Shown here in pieces: positions 34,080 through 45,293 of a DNA stretch of 64,000 nt. Both the position numbers and the translations under genes were made by a program. This DNA comes from Arion vulgaris (Eukaryota; Mollusca; Gastropoda; Stylommatophora; Arionidae), in NCBI GenBank assembly GCA_020796225.1, contig CM036753.1:71539865-71603864 (forward strand). The letters run 5' to 3'. How positions within the stretch are numbered: position 1 is the stretch's first letter; the number at the start of each line of letters is the position of its first letter. The notes under the pieces were generated by a model. It saw only the letters and a list, made by a program, of their open reading frames with translations, made no database searches and was not told the origin of the DNA.

Positions 34080-34440
34080 CAGTAGTACTAGACCAACTGG
34101 TGTCTGCGCAGAATACAGGGACTGAGATGGTATGATAGGGTCACACATGAGGAACTTATGGAGAGAACAAGACAGATTCCTATGAACCAAGAGGTTAAGA
34201 AAAGCAGCTGTCGCTGGATAGGTAACACGTTGCAAAAATCTGAGTGGAATATAACATGAAGGGTCCTTTCCTGGAACCCGCAGGGACAGCGAAAGAAGGG
34301 AGGCCGAGAAATACATGGAGACGAGATTTGGAGGCAGAGATCAGCAATATAAAGAAGAGCTGAAGGGAACTGCAGGAGATAGATATACATAGGAAGACGT
34401 GGCATTAGTTGGTTGAGGAACTATGCCCCAATCAGGGTTA
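34080..34440 (+). mobile_element. LINE C-terminal end, group d
   Basis: The frame gives RWDRVTHEELMERTRQIPMN, CRWIGNTLQKS, GRPRNTWRRDLEAEI, then KTWH and a (GA)n run at 34447-34467. The W-I-G-H and GRPRxTWRRDLE signatures are C-terminal LINE motifs. The 134- and 105-codon minus frames are shadows. This is the clean reference for the distorted copy at 1620-1975. Confidence 0.75.
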
Positions 34441-34465
34441 AAAAAGCAGAGAGAGAGAGAGAGAG

Positions 34466-35780
34466 TAGCACTAGAAATATGAAGTTGTCAAGGTTCTTGC
34501 TCGCCTACGCCAGATAGTATGAAACGGGAAGAGATAAAAAGCTGTTAATTTTATTTCACTGTTGGACACCTATTTCAGCACCACACACGTTGAATTGTGA
34601 CACTAATGCAAATTAGTTTCCCATCAAAGATTTATCTTGATAAATATTCTCCCAAACTCCATCTGGTGTAGTCCTGATAACGTTAACTTTTAAATAAACA
34701 ATAGCCATTTCCATATTGCTGTTCATACCGTACATCAATGAAACTAAAATTCACAACTTATTTTTTATCTTGCATACGCTATTCTTCTGATGATTTGGTG
34801 TTTTATTTCACCCGCATATACCATCCCTTTCTGCTAACGCACAAACCACTGAAAGATATGGGAGGCAATAAGTGATAAATTTCAGATACAATCCCAATTC
34901 ATTTGCTTTTAAATATATAATTCGTTTGCATCGTCAATTATAAAATAAAACATGCTGAATCTCAATTCGTTTAGTTACAGCCCATATCATTCAAATTCAT
35001 TACCATTTATATAACCGCTATGGCAAGTTTTGGTATCAGCTCATCGCAATATTGCGTGGCTTAAACAATGAATTCAGATTTAAACATCGGGTATTTTAAA
35101 TAATAATAACAATACACGTATCATGATATTTTGCATGCCATGCAACACTGCAGGTGGATGTTACAATGACAACAGACTGCTCAATCATTAAAAAAAATAT
35201 TTTGCACACTGTGTCTTTGATGAACAATACAGTTTTTATGAAACTCTATTGTTCTGTTAATAGATTAAAAAACAAACGTTGCACTTTTGAATTTATGATG
35301 TTATAATTCAAACAGTTTTTAGATCTTTTATTTGAGCTGTGAGAGTGCATTGGATTCATTGAGAGAGGTATGAAAATGAATGAATTTAGATGCGCGTTTT
35401 GTAAGAATTAACGCGTGTATACTATCTCCTGTTTGAGTTTAGAATTAACATTTTTTAAGAGTAAATTAAATTTATTGAAATGTTTACCACTTTTGTGAAT
35501 AATAAATAAAGAGAATAAAAACTTGGAGAATGATGATAATTTCGTAAAAGAAAACTATTGAAGGTTCGGATGATGTGAGTGTATTTTGTAAAACAAACTA
35601 CTTTTTCACCCTGATAGAACCAAAAAAGACACATGTCTTAGGTTGAAAATGACGTGTCCAGGTCATATAGAGGCTTAATCAACTACTTAACAAACATATT
35701 TTTAAAATGTATAAAACTGAAGAGAATTTGCTTCTATGCGCGCAGTGCGCCCACATATGTTGTACATCTCTTCCTTATCA
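34466..35780. other. Unassigned unique-looking intron sequence
   Basis: 1.3 kb of AT-rich Msx intron free of the window's repeat families and without coding signature; the longest repeat-free part of the intron. An intronic regulatory element could lie here, but nothing in the sequence proves it. Confidence 0.45.
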
Positions 35781-35784
35781 TTAA

Positions 35785-35990
35785 GTAGCTTGTCCTGAGT
35801 GGTACTTTGCCACCCTAACAGTCCTGAATTTATCTCTATAATATGTCAGATGTCCAGCTTCTGCAGCTGTCATGTTCAAATCATGTTACATCCTGAATCT
35901 ATCTTCTCCGTGGTCTTCCTCTTCTCCTCTTGTGCCTGGAAGCCTCCTTACATAATGGTCTTCTCTAACCCTTTGTGTCTATATGTCCTC
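35785..35990 (-). mobile_element. LINE C-terminal end, group a, truncated
   Basis: AGTAGCTTGTCCTGAG, TCAGATGTCCAGCTTCTGCA, GGTCTTCCTCTTCTCCTCTT, ATAATGGTCTTCTCTAACCC match 38495-38640. It breaks off at TTTGTGTCTATATGTCC, exactly where the next array begins. Confidence 0.7.
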
Positions 35991-36430
35991 TCTCTCGCGA
36001 CCGTGTGTCTATATGTTCTCTCTCTCTCTCGCGATCGTGTGTCTATATGTTCTCTCTCTCTCTCGCGATCGTGTGTCTATATGTTCTCTCTCTCTCGCGA
36101 TCGTGTCTATATGTTCTCTCTCTCTCGCGATCGTGTGTCTATATGTTCTCTCTCTCTCTCGCGATCGTGTGTCTATATGTTCTCTCTCTCTCGCGATCGT
36201 GTGTCTATATGTTCTCTCTCTCTCTCGCGATCGTGTGTCTATATGTTCTCTCTCTCTCTCGCGATCGTGTGTCTATATGTTCTCTCTCTCTCGCGATCGT
36301 GTGTCTATATGTTCTCTCTCTCTCTCTCTCGCGATCGTGTGTCTATATGTTCTCTCTCTCTCGCGATCGTGTGTCTATATGTTCTCTCTCTCTCTCTCTC
36401 TCGCGATCGTGTGTCTATATGTTCTCTTCC
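35985..36430 (+). repeat. Minisatellite of 28-36 bp, LINE/SINE junction unit
   Basis: About 14 units of GTGTGTCTATATGTTC followed by (TC)n of variable length and GCGATC. GTGTCTATATGT is the end of the group a LINE just upstream; (TC)nGCGATC is the tail/edge of body A SINEs (compare 834-856). Variable (TC)n makes the units differ by multiples of two. Three overlapping open frames (up to 216 codons) arise from the array and are not genes. Confidence 0.93.
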
Positions 36431-36469
36431 TGCAAGTAATCTTCTATGAGTGTTTCAGTTCTCTGTAAT

Positions 36470-36600
36470 CCATCATCGCGTGTTTCAGTCTACTGTGCCC
36501 ATCATCCTGTTTCAGTCTGCTGTGCCCATCATCCTGTTTCAGTCTTTCTGTGCCCATCATCCTGTTTCAGTCTCTGTGCCATCATGCTGTTCATCATGCC
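36470..36600 (+). repeat. 31-bp minisatellite, four units, decaying
   Basis: Units of TGTTTCAGTCTGCTGTGCCC and ATCATCC, each shorter and more variable toward the right. Confidence 0.85.
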
Positions 36601-36985
36601 ACATGAGTTGCTGATGATAAAATAAACTTCCCCCCCCCCTCACAATAAGCTGTTAATATGTTGTTCGTGCGACATATCTTCTTTCTAAAAGCTAAAGATG
36701 TAATTTTGCTCTGTTATGTTATTTTTAGTTTTCGTAAAAATTGCAGACTATTAAGAATGTACATTTACAAATTAAAGGCTGTTGTATTTTTGTGTATTTT
36801 TTCTTTTCATTGTACGTAGCTACTTAGACTAATCATAAACATATTTTGCCGTGGCGGCTGATTGTAGAGAAACTATTTACAAGTTAGATCTTATATCACT
36901 CAGTTTTTGTCTTTTATTTACTGTTAGATGTTGGTTATAATACAAAGCACATTCTCCGTCTCAGCTGTACAAGTTAGGCACAAAG
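36600..36985. other. Unassigned intron sequence
   Basis: Contains a C10-type run at 36631-36640. Otherwise no signature. Confidence 0.4.
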
Positions 36986-37335
36986 GGAAAGGGCACTTTC
37001 TCTATGCTTTCGGTTCGTACTAAGATGGTTAGGGCATGTGAGAAGAATGGAAACTTGTCACATACCTAAAACAAATGTTGCTATGTGAACTTTCGGAGGG
37101 GAAGAGGCACCAAGACAGACCATGCTCAGATATACAGATGTCTACATGCAAGGCCTCAATGAAGAACTTTTCTATAGGTTCCAGCACACGGGAAAAAATA
37201 GCTGATGACAGAGTTGTGTGGAAAGCGATATTGTGCAAGAGCGTGGAGTCTTTTGAGAAGAGACTTATGTATGAGCTGAAAGACAAGAGAAAAAGGCGAA
37301 AACTCAAAGGTTGTCACAGTAAAACACTTGCCAAT
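36985..37335 (+). mobile_element. LINE C-terminal fragment
   Basis: Reading frames give LRWLGHVRRMETCHIPKTN and, after shifts, LLCELSEGKRHQDRP and RYTDV, then ADDRVVWKAILCKSVESFEK. W-L-G-H followed by a K/R-rich tail is the standard C-terminus of LINE polyproteins. Opposite-strand frames are shadows. Confidence 0.65.
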
Positions 37336-37339
37336 TGAC

Positions 37340-37680
37340 TGTCTGTAAAGTCGAAAAGGTCTACATACATACATACATTTTAGTTATGATCTACAAAATC
37401 TAGAATCTGGACGAGTCCAGACATGTACTACACGGTTTCCAAGCTGACCTATTTCGTTAAACACACAATTTGTCGCTGTCATACAATGTCAAACTCTAAA
37501 ATTAGTTCGTAAACCTGCCTTAACAAAGCGTCACAATTTGGAACTACTTGACCTAGTTTCAAATCCGCATCGTTAGACGTCAAGCATTCATTATAAAATT
37601 ATTTCGTGAAACACCAGTAAAACACGACATAATTGTATGTGTCAAGTATGTTCAAACTGTTTTATCAACAAATATATAGT
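37340..37680. other. Unassigned intron sequence
   Basis: Begins with a short (ACAT)n at 37360-37376. No gene or repeat family recognised. Confidence 0.4.
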
Positions 37681-37756
37681 CCTTGCAGTAACATAATCAT
37701 CATCATCAAATAGCATGTCCTGAGCAGAACTAAACCACTTTAACAATCCTTCGATG

Positions 37757-38078
37757 AGCACAAGGAGTTTTTTTACAAGAACCCCAGAGGAAGCAACGGA
37801 AGTAACGAATATGATCAACAAATGAACAGATACAGGTATTAAGAGCTTCCGAAAAACAAATAGACAAACACGGGACTCGAACCACTTACCCTAGTCCTTA
37901 CGACACCAATCGCCTAGCCTAGCAATACGAGCGTCCTTACGTACACAACCAATGAGCCATTCTAAAAAAATGACTCACGGGGGAGTGTCTTTCTCAGACA
38001 CTTGTTATTACCAGACACAGAAACAATCAGGTAGGGTTCGTTAATAGTGTTTGCACAGGCACATGCTATGAGCTTGTT
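37757..38078 (-). mobile_element. tRNA-derived SINE-3, first copy
   Basis: Minus strand: GCTCGTATTGCTAGGCTAGG, GATTGGTGTCGTAAGGACTA, perfect box B GTGGTTCGAGTCCCGTG, then GTTCATTTGTTGATCATATT and CTTGTAAAAAAACTCC. The 5' flank contains ATTGTTTCTGTGTCTGG, the segment shared with the 65-bp satellite variant at 11780-11935. Confidence 0.75.
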
Positions 38079-38176
38079 GTGCCTGTATATATTAGATACG
38101 ACACAATATCACACATATATACACATATAACAAACATGTACACATCATTCAAAGTAGCTTCAAATTAATTCTAAGA

Positions 38177-38494
38177 TGAGCACAAGGAGTTTTTTTTACA
38201 AGAACCCCAGAGGAAGCAACGGAAGTAACGAATATGATCAACAAATGAACAGATACAGGTATTAAGAGCTTCCGAAAAAACAATAGACAAACACGGGACT
38301 CGAACCACTTACCTAGTCCTTACGACACCAATCGCCTAGCCTAGCAATACGAGCGTCCTACGTACACAACCAATGAGCCATTCTAAAATGACTCACGGGG
38401 AGTGTCTTTCTCAGACGCTTGTTATTACCAGACACAGAAACAATCAGGTAGGGTTCGTTAATAGTGTTTGCACAGGCACATGCTATGAGCTTGT
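38177..38494 (-). mobile_element. tRNA-derived SINE-3, second copy
   Basis: Over 95 percent alike by eye to 37757-38078, in the same order and orientation; differences are mostly single-base homopolymer changes. Both copies end at ATGCTATGAGCTTGT. A local duplication is more likely than two insertions. Confidence 0.8.
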
Positions 38495-38704
38495 CTCTCT
38501 CTCATAGGTCAGATGTCCTGTCTCGGCAGCGGCCATGCTCAAACCATCAGTTACATCCTGAATCCATTTTCTCGGCGGTCTTCCTTTTCTCTTCTTTGCC
38601 GGTATGTATCCTTCCATAATGGTCTTCTCCAGCCCTTCGTGTCTCTTGATATGTCCAAAATACTTTAATTTTCTCATTCTTATTTGTAGCACCAGCCAGT
38701 TTTC

Positions 38705-39080
38705 TTTGATTTTGAGTTCCCTCTGTGTATATTTATTTATTCTCTTCTCTAGTAAACATAAAGAGTTAATTAATATTCTAAATTATAAAGAATGTATAAC
38801 TACTAAAGATGTAATAGAAAAATGTAGTCAATGTTATGTTTACTTAAAGAAAAACACCAAATTCTATCAGAAATAGATAGATCAGAACATCAAAACACCA
38901 CAATTTACATTGGATGATAAAAGATAATTCTGGTTTGGTGTGAAATGTATTCACTTCACCTCCAGTCTCAGCGGTTGTGAGCGATAAGATGTAAAAATGA
39001 TAAATACAACAATTTCGTTTTCAAACACAACATGTTTATGCAACTTCAGAAACAAAATTATGCAGCGTTGCTATATGGTT
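38705..39080. other. Unassigned intron sequence
   Basis: No signature recognised; the 90-codon frame at 38604-38876 is part LINE antisense and part AT-rich DNA. Confidence 0.4.
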
Positions 39081-39290
39081 CAGACTGACTTCACTACAAA
39101 CTAAATCTTTGTTAAAGAAGTCACTACAAACAAAATCTTTGTTAACGAAGTCACTACAAACTCAAACGTGTTGTCACAAAACTCAACTTTGGTAAAGAAG
39201 TGAATGCAAACTAAACATGAGTACACATATCGTTACAAACTAAATCTTAGTTTAGAATAAAAATTGCCACAAAACTGAACCTTGATAAAA
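39080..39290 (+). repeat. Degenerate tandem repeat, about 30-35 bp
   Basis: Units with AAGTCACTACAAAC, AAATCTTTGTTAA and variants, six or so copies decaying to the right before the 41-bp array starts. Confidence 0.75.
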
Positions 39291-39294
39291 AATG

Positions 39295-40400
39295 ATACCA
39301 CGAAAGAAAACAAATTTAGTAAGAGACTAAAGTAAAGCTTGAGAAAGTGAACAAATTTAGTAAGAGACTAAAGTAAAGCTTGAGAAAGAAAACAAATTTA
39401 GTAAGAGACTAAAGTAAAGCTTGAGAAAGAAAACAAATTTAGTAAGAGACTAAAGTAAAGCTTGAGAAAGAAAACAAATTTAGTAAGAGACTAAAGTAAA
39501 GAGAGAAAGAAAACAAACTTATTAAGAGACTAAAGTAAAGCTTGAAAAAACAAATTTAGTAAGAGACTAAAGTAAAGCTTGAGAAAGTGAACAAATTTAG
39601 TAAGAGACTAAAGTAAAGCTTGAGAAAGAAAACAAATTTAGTAAGAGACTAAAGTAAAGCTTGAGAAAGTGAACAAATTTAGTAAGAGACTAAAGTAAAG
39701 CTTGAGAAAGAAAACAAATTTAGTAAGAGACTAAAGTAAAGAGAGAAAGAAAACAAACTTATTAAGAGACTAAAGTAAAGCTTAGAAAGTGAACAAATTT
39801 AGTAAGAGACTAAAGTAAAGCTTGAGAAAGAAAACAAATTTATTAAGAGACTAAAGTAAAGAGAGAAAGAAAACAAACTTATTAAGAGACTAAAGTAAAG
39901 CTTAAGAAAGAAAACAAATTTATTAAGAGACTAAAGTAAAGCTTAAGAAAGAAAACAAATTTAGTAAGAGACTAAAGTAAAGCTTGAGAAAGAAAACAAA
40001 TTTAGTAAGAGACTAAAGTAAAGCTTAAGAAAGAAAACAAATTTAGTAAGAGACTAAAGTAAAGCTTGAGAAAGAAAACAAATTTATTAAGAGACTAAAG
40101 TAAAGAGAGAAAGTGAACAAATTTATTAAGAGACTAAAGTAAAGCTTGAAAGAAAACAAATTTAGTAAGAGACTAAAGTAAAGCTTGAGAAAGAAAACAA
40201 ATTTAGTAAGAGACTAAAGTAAAGCTTGAGAAAGAAAACAAATTTAGTAAGAGACTAAAGTAAAGCTTAAGAAAGAAAACAAATTTAGTAAGAGACTAAA
40301 GTAAAGCTTAAGAAAGAAAACAAATTTATTAAGAGACTAAAGTAAAGCTTGAGAAAGAAAACAAATTTATTAAGAGACTAAAGTAAAGAGAGAAAGTGAA
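39295..40400 (+). repeat. 41-bp minisatellite, about 27 units
   Basis: The unit is GAAAACAAATTTAGTAAGAG, ACTAAAGTAAAGCTTGAG and AAA. Variants: GTGAACAAAT for GAAAACAAAT, TTATTAAG for TTAGTAAG, and loss of CTTGA to give AAAGAGAGAAAG. Variants occur in runs, pointing to block-wise amplification. Confidence 0.95.
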
Positions 40401-40497
40401 GCTTAATGAACTATGTTCAACTGAGAGAAAGTGAAGCTGAATGTAACATGTTCAACTGAGAGAAAGTGAAGCTGAATGTAACATGTTCAACTGAAAT
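40395..40497 (+). repeat. 35-bp tandem repeat, three units
   Basis: GAGAGAAAGTGAAGCTGAAT and GTAACATGTTCAACT repeated. It shares GAGAGAAAGTGAA with the last units of the 41-bp array and is probably derived from its edge. Confidence 0.88.
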
Positions 40498-40499
40498 AA

Positions 40500-40738
40500 G
40501 CTTTTTCTTCTTCGAACGCTCCATATCGACCACTTGTTAACCACTCGATGTGATTTGTATGTGATCTGAGCCTAAGAACGATTGTACATTAGGCCAGCTA
40601 TACGCCTACAAGTAGGCCATCACATCCAATTTCTGCTATGCTTTTTATCGGGTAGCTTCCCTAAGTCCTACATTAGTCGACTTGTAGGTCACAGTGGTAC
40701 TATTCATTGCATCCCTCGCAGGCCCCGCCACCACACAG
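40500..40738 (-). mobile_element. SINE type B2
   Basis: Tail CTTTTTCTTCTTCGAACG at left; TGTTAACCACTCGATGTGAT, AACGATTGTACATTAGGCC, CATCACATCCAATTTCTGC, GTGGTACTATTCATTGCATC. The core is partly deleted between TTAGTCGACTTGTAGG. Confidence 0.85.
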
Positions 40739-40781
40739 GCGAGCTGTAATAAACAAACTTGTATAACCAAACATGATGTTC

Positions 40782-41003
40782 TTCTTCTTCTTCGCGTTTG
40801 TTCTTTACAACCAATTTTAATCACTCTTTGTGATATGTTTGATCTTTGCCAAGAACGTGTATACGTTGCATATTGGTTTGTAGGCATCTAAACGCATAGA
40901 CTTCACACGTTTAGGACATGTGCATCCAATTTCACCCAAACCTCCTTAATCGCCTCTTACGACATGTGTGGCAGATAACAGTGGTTCTACTCTTTACAAA
41001 GGG
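40782..41003 (-). mobile_element. SINE type B1
   Basis: Tail CTTCTTCTTCTTCGCGTTTG at left; CAATTTTAATCACTCTTTGT, GCCAAGAACGTGTATACGTT, CGCATAGACTTCACACGTTT, ATGTGCATCCAATTTCA, core complement CGCCTCTTACGACATG, CAGTGGTTCTACTCTTTACA. The head is lost after position 41003. Confidence 0.85.
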
Positions 41004-41004
41004 T

Positions 41005-41170
41005 TATTGCCCGGTGTCGTGGTTTTCTGTTTTTGTCTTGCGCTGTTCTGGTGCCTTGGGTGATTGTTATATTTGCTCTTTAACAGGATTCTGCTATGCC
41101 ATCTAACTATCGTTTTCGTGGTCTTCCTCTCGCCTTCTTTCCTGATGTTCTTTCTTGAACGCAACTAGAT
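41005..41170 (-). mobile_element. LINE fragment
   Basis: CGCTGTTCTGGTGCCTTGGG, GGATTCTGCTATGCC, CGTGGTCTTCCTCTCGCC. The RC of the last word encodes a GRPR-like basic motif of LINE C-termini. It is the clean counterpart of the distorted 2040-2255 copy. Confidence 0.55.
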
Positions 41171-41800
41171 GATTGTATTCTTAGAAACGCTTACCTGTAA
41201 GGTTAGGCAATGGGTACCATAATAAATAACTAAATAATCGTTTTTCGATCAAATTCTGTGTTTGATCATTTCTTTCTGGAAGCCTGTTAATACTTATTCC
41301 TTGACTATTTATTCAACAAATTCATCGACTCCGGTGCTTCCCCTGTGGTTTATAATTTTTTTTAATCCGTATTCTCTTGTGTAATTTTATTTCAGAACGA
41401 AACAAAACATGAAATAATGTACAAGCAAGAGTTGTAGTTTAACTTTTGTAAGAATTGATAGTATTTAAAAGTTAACTAATGTATACATTGTATGTTTACT
41501 TGTTTTTTTTGTTCAGACAACGGATCATGTTCTCCAAATATTAACTTAATATTGTGTGAAACTGGTAAGCTAGCTACATACCAGACTCTTCTTTACTAAT
41601 TAATTGCATCAATTTAAAATTGAAACTATTAAAATTGATATAATATGAATCTCCTGAGATCAATATCGATTATTTTGTAGGATATTAAACCTGAGGTTTC
41701 TAGAATAAAATTGACGATAGGAGATCGATATGTCAATAAACATGGTCAATACATATGAAATTAGTTCAATAAACGAAATAAATGTATATTGTCTATTCCC
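41171..41800. other. Unassigned intron sequence
   Basis: AT-rich and without recognised repeats or coding signature. Confidence 0.4.
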
Positions 41801-41802
41801 AG

Positions 41803-41908
41803 GTGCGATGAGTCTGTCCACTCTTGCCGTTTAGCGTAGAGATGGGACTTTAATTTGCGTTCTAGGGCTAGATGAGTCGCCCTTGTTGTGTTATATCCGT
41901 GTTTCTTT
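41803..41908 (-). mobile_element. LINE C-terminal end, group g, short
   Basis: TGTCTATTCCCAGGTG, TGTCCACTCTTGCCGTTTAG, AATTTGCGTTCTAGGGC, GATGAGTCGCCCTTGTTGTG match the longer copy at 56415-56850. C-terminal codons and 3' end only. Confidence 0.75.
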
Positions 41909-41924
41909 ATATAAATGTTACTTT

Positions 41925-42140
41925 ATGAAAGGAGCTACAGAAACTTGCACGAAAGGAGTGGGAACTTGCAAGAGAGAGAGAGGCCGACCTAAGGAGACCC
42001 TGAAACGAACTTTACTGAGAGATGCAAGAAATATCGGTCTCAGTTCCATGTTGGAGATTGAGCAAGTTGCCCAGGATAGAGCGGTATGAAGAAGTTGCTT
42101 GCATGCACTTTGTAACGTATAACGGTGGAGAATTATTATT
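41925..42140 (+). mobile_element. LINE 3' end, group e, with (ATT)n tail
   Basis: Translation RERGRPKETLKRTLLRDARN and EIEQVAQDRAVWKKLLACTL, then TAACGGTGGAG and (ATT)n. Matches 45296-45492 and 28485-28605. Retrotransposon debris inside the Msx intron. Confidence 0.8.
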
Positions 42141-42349
42141 ATTATTATTAGTGGAATACAACAGTTGAACTTATGGAAAAAATGTTATAAATCTGCACAT
42201 TCTATGTTATACAAAGTAGTGCTCTTGGACTAAAGAAACTTACAAATAGATTTTGTTAGAGAACACTTCATAAAACACTCTATTCTAAAATGCAGTGTGT
42301 AAAAACTTGGCTTTGGTGTGAGTATACAAAGAGTATTAAAAAAGCTAAT

Positions 42350-42605
42350 GCTAAAAATAGGAATGAGAAAAATTCAAGTATTTTGGACATATCAAGAGAC
42401 ACGAAAGGCTGGAGAAGACCACCATGGAAGGAGGCATCCCGGAAAAGAGGAGATGAAGGTCAGGGAGAAGATGGATTCAGGATGTAACTGATGGTTTGAG
42501 CATGACCGCTGCAGAGGCAGGACATCTGGCATATGAGAGAGAAATTCCCAAAAGGGCTACCAAGGGGCAAAGCTCTGCTCAAGACAAGCTATTTGATGAT
42601 GATAA
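42350..42605 (+). mobile_element. LINE C-terminal end, group a, with (GAT)n tail
   Basis: Translation, with one frameshift: KIQVFWTYQETRKAGE region, then KWIQDV-like GWIQDVTDGLSMTAAEAGHL, AYEREIPKRATKGQSSAQ, DKLF and (GAT)n. The best-preserved 3' terminus of this family in the window. Confidence 0.78.
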
Positions 42606-42799
42606 TACAAAGAGTTAATAGACTGAAGATATTTGTATCGTCACTTGATCTCAATTTGAATACTTCCTGAAGATATGATTTGTAAAAGAATGGCACTTTT
42701 TCAATGCATTTATCTGGAATTAATTAATTAATTTTTTTTTCAAGAATTAAGTTTGTTATGTAACATCACGAAAACAGATTACAGATACTCATTTCAAGA

Positions 42800-43165
42800 T
42801 CTAGTTTTTATAGACACATGACCAGTCTAACCCGAATGACGACACCAACCACCTTAGAAGGAGAGATCAGAGCACTATTTTTAGACTTCAAACCACCACA
42901 TAACACTTAATAATTATATGAACAAAATTCTGCCACAACACACTCCAGAATGCCAGCTGTGTGCACATCATCATGAAACATTTCACCACCCCCTGTTTAG
43001 GTGCCAAACACTAGATGTTAGGAGGATCCTTCTTCCCCCACAATCCATATAAATGGAACACATTATAAGAAACAAAGAAACAATTAACAAACACATGCAT
43101 ATACCGATACATAGCATTCGGTCGAATGGCAACAGTTCAAGTGTTGCTGGACCATGGAAGAAGAA
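42800..43165 (+). mobile_element. LINE C-terminus with zinc-knuckle-like motif
   Basis: The frame around 42950-43020 reads CQLCAHHHETFHHPLFRC, a Cys-x2-Cys-His-Cys arrangement usual after the RNase H domain of some LINEs, and the element ends in a (GAA)n tail at 43156-43170. The plus strand contains stops on either side. Confidence 0.55.
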
Positions 43166-43262
43166 GAAGAAAACCTAATTAAAACTACCCTTGTTGGGGA
43201 GACTGAGCACCTATGAGTCTGCCGGAGTGCAATGACGTCAGTTTAGTAACCAATAACCAATA

Positions 43263-44004
43263 ACCAAAACTACCCCTATCTCATATACCACATAATATCA
43301 ATCACTTTGTTAAGAAAACACAAATATATTCTTCACATTGACACTAACTATGCAAGTAAATGTTTATTAATTCAGCTGAATCTCAGCTTTCACATCGTAA
43401 TTTTTTTTTTTTTTTACTTCCGGGCGCATTCTCTGTAATTCACACTGCATTCGCCCACTACACTGGCATTGCGTTATCTTACACAATACAGCGAGCTAGT
43501 ATATCGTCTCACAAGAAGGAAGGGGTTAAAAGCTGTCATAGCATATTAACTATCATTTTTTTAAAATAGTAATGTGCTAATAATATGAGTAATTTAACTT
43601 TCGAATAACCACAAATTCAGGATATATTGTGACCAAATATGGAATATTCATTTTTTCAGTCCGAAAAAAAGCTTAATTATGTACCGGACACCGACTGGAA
43701 ATAGTATCCTGCGACTTATTTTGAAAAAAAAAAAAAACAATTTTATTAGTTTCAGTTTCTCTTCATCTGTTATATTTAATTTTGGTTTCTCATTTGTCAT
43801 TGTTATTATCATACATTTTGTTTTACTGCAATTATTGTCTACAGTCATGATTTCTGCATTAATTTCTTGTACTACAACTACTGTTGAACTACTAATTAAC
43901 AAACTGACAAAATTTACTAGCGAAGATACGCTTTGTTTGTAGTATTACTACCATACAGACAGCCAAGGTAAAATAGTGATTTGTGTACGTTTAGTATTAT
44001 ATAT
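43263..44004. other. Unassigned intron sequence with A/T runs
   Basis: Homopolymers at 43399-43415 (T) and 43724-43738 (A). Open frames 43360-43569, 43648-43902 and 43679-43942 have no recognisable domain. Nothing else seen. Confidence 0.4.
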
Positions 44005-44255
44005 TTCCAACTGTTATCTCTGTCTCTCCCGATCACCGCTTAGACTGATGTACCAGATTTCCCCATAAATTTCATTCAAGTGGAAATCTGATTCATGCTG
44101 CCTTAGCATGGGTGGGTTTTGTCACATCTTCAGCTCCATTTGAAGCTCTGGTGCTTATCCTTCGGCGATGTGTTCAGTTTTAGCCAGCGTTTACTGGGTT
44201 CGCTCTCCATCGGCCTTTGGCTTTCCCCGGCCGACCTGCAAGGCAGCAGGTGCAA
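44005..44255 (-). mobile_element. SINE body A
   Basis: CTGTCTCTCCCGATCACCGC (decayed tail), ATGTACCAGATTTCCCCATA, CACATCTTCAGCTCCATTTG, GGTGCTTATCCTTCGGCGAT, CAGCGTTTACTGGGTTCGCT, then CCGACCTGCAAGGCAGCAGG, the same body-A start as 16990-17010. No tRNA head or core head beyond. Confidence 0.85.
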
Positions 44256-44279
44256 CTGTTGTCTATGTTAGTTAACTAC

Positions 44280-45237
44280 TGTGATTATTGATAATACTAA
44301 AACTGCTACAACTACTACAAGTACTACTACAACTACTACAAGTACTACTACAACTACTACAAGTACTACTACAACTACTACAACACTACTACAACTAAAA
44401 CAACTACTACAACTACTATTACTGATGTTACTTAAGTGCTACTATTATCAATATACTACAACAACTACCATTACTGACATTACTAAAGTACTACTATTAC
44501 CAATACTACTCAACTACTATTAGTACTACTCAGCGGCGGCTCGTCACTAGGGCCAGAGGGCCGGCCATACCAAAATAATATGTAACGTGTATTTATTATT
44601 TAATAAATTAAAATATAACCTAACCCAAAGCCATGATTTTCTCGAAAATTTGTGTCTGGCCCCACCAACAAAAAACGATCAGGAGCCGCCACTGGTACTA
44701 CTGTTATCGATGATACTTAACTACTGTTATTATCCCTGCTCCTAACTACTACTACAATTACAAATGAGGGTGGTGAGAACTAATCAAAAGTAATACTACT
44801 CAGCTACTAATATTACAAATATTACTCAACTACTGCTAGTTTTACTACTGAGAATTTTACTTGTCTACTAATAATATTACTGAACGCTACTCAACTACCA
44901 CTACTGCTACTATTACTGATATTACTTACAAATTGCTACTATTACTAGTGTTAATATTACTTAACTAATAATAATATTACTTTTGCTTAACTACTACTAC
45001 TGCTTGTACTATTACTGATATTACTAAACTATCACTAACACTATCCCTACTCAACTATTTCTGCTTCTAGCTACTATTTCTAATATTAACTATTACTACT
45101 AACACTTCCGCTACTTAACTACTACTACTCCTACTATTGCTATTACTGATATTACTTGATTACTACTACTACTACTACTTTTATTATTACTAATACTACT
45201 ACTGCTGTTACTATTGCTATTACCGATATTACTTGAT

Positions 45238-45293
<56 letters not shown>

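Larger units (their letters stand above)
37683..38700 (-). mobile_element. LINE group a split by two SINE-like units
   Basis: The 3' terminus (TCATCATCATCAAATAGC, TGTCCTGAGCAGAA) is at 37688-37735, while the coding part (KYFGHIKRHEGLEKTIMEGY, GRPPRKWIQDVTDGLSMAAA) is at 38692-38483. The uninterrupted order is visible at 42350-42605. The intervening 750 bp are two tRNA-derived units and a spacer. Confidence 0.75.

Noticed and set aside
35799..36468. Three overlapping open frames up to 216 codons with SLSRDRVSIC repeats
   Set aside because: Produced by the (TC)n-containing minisatellite; all three frames are open equally and length depends on repeat number.
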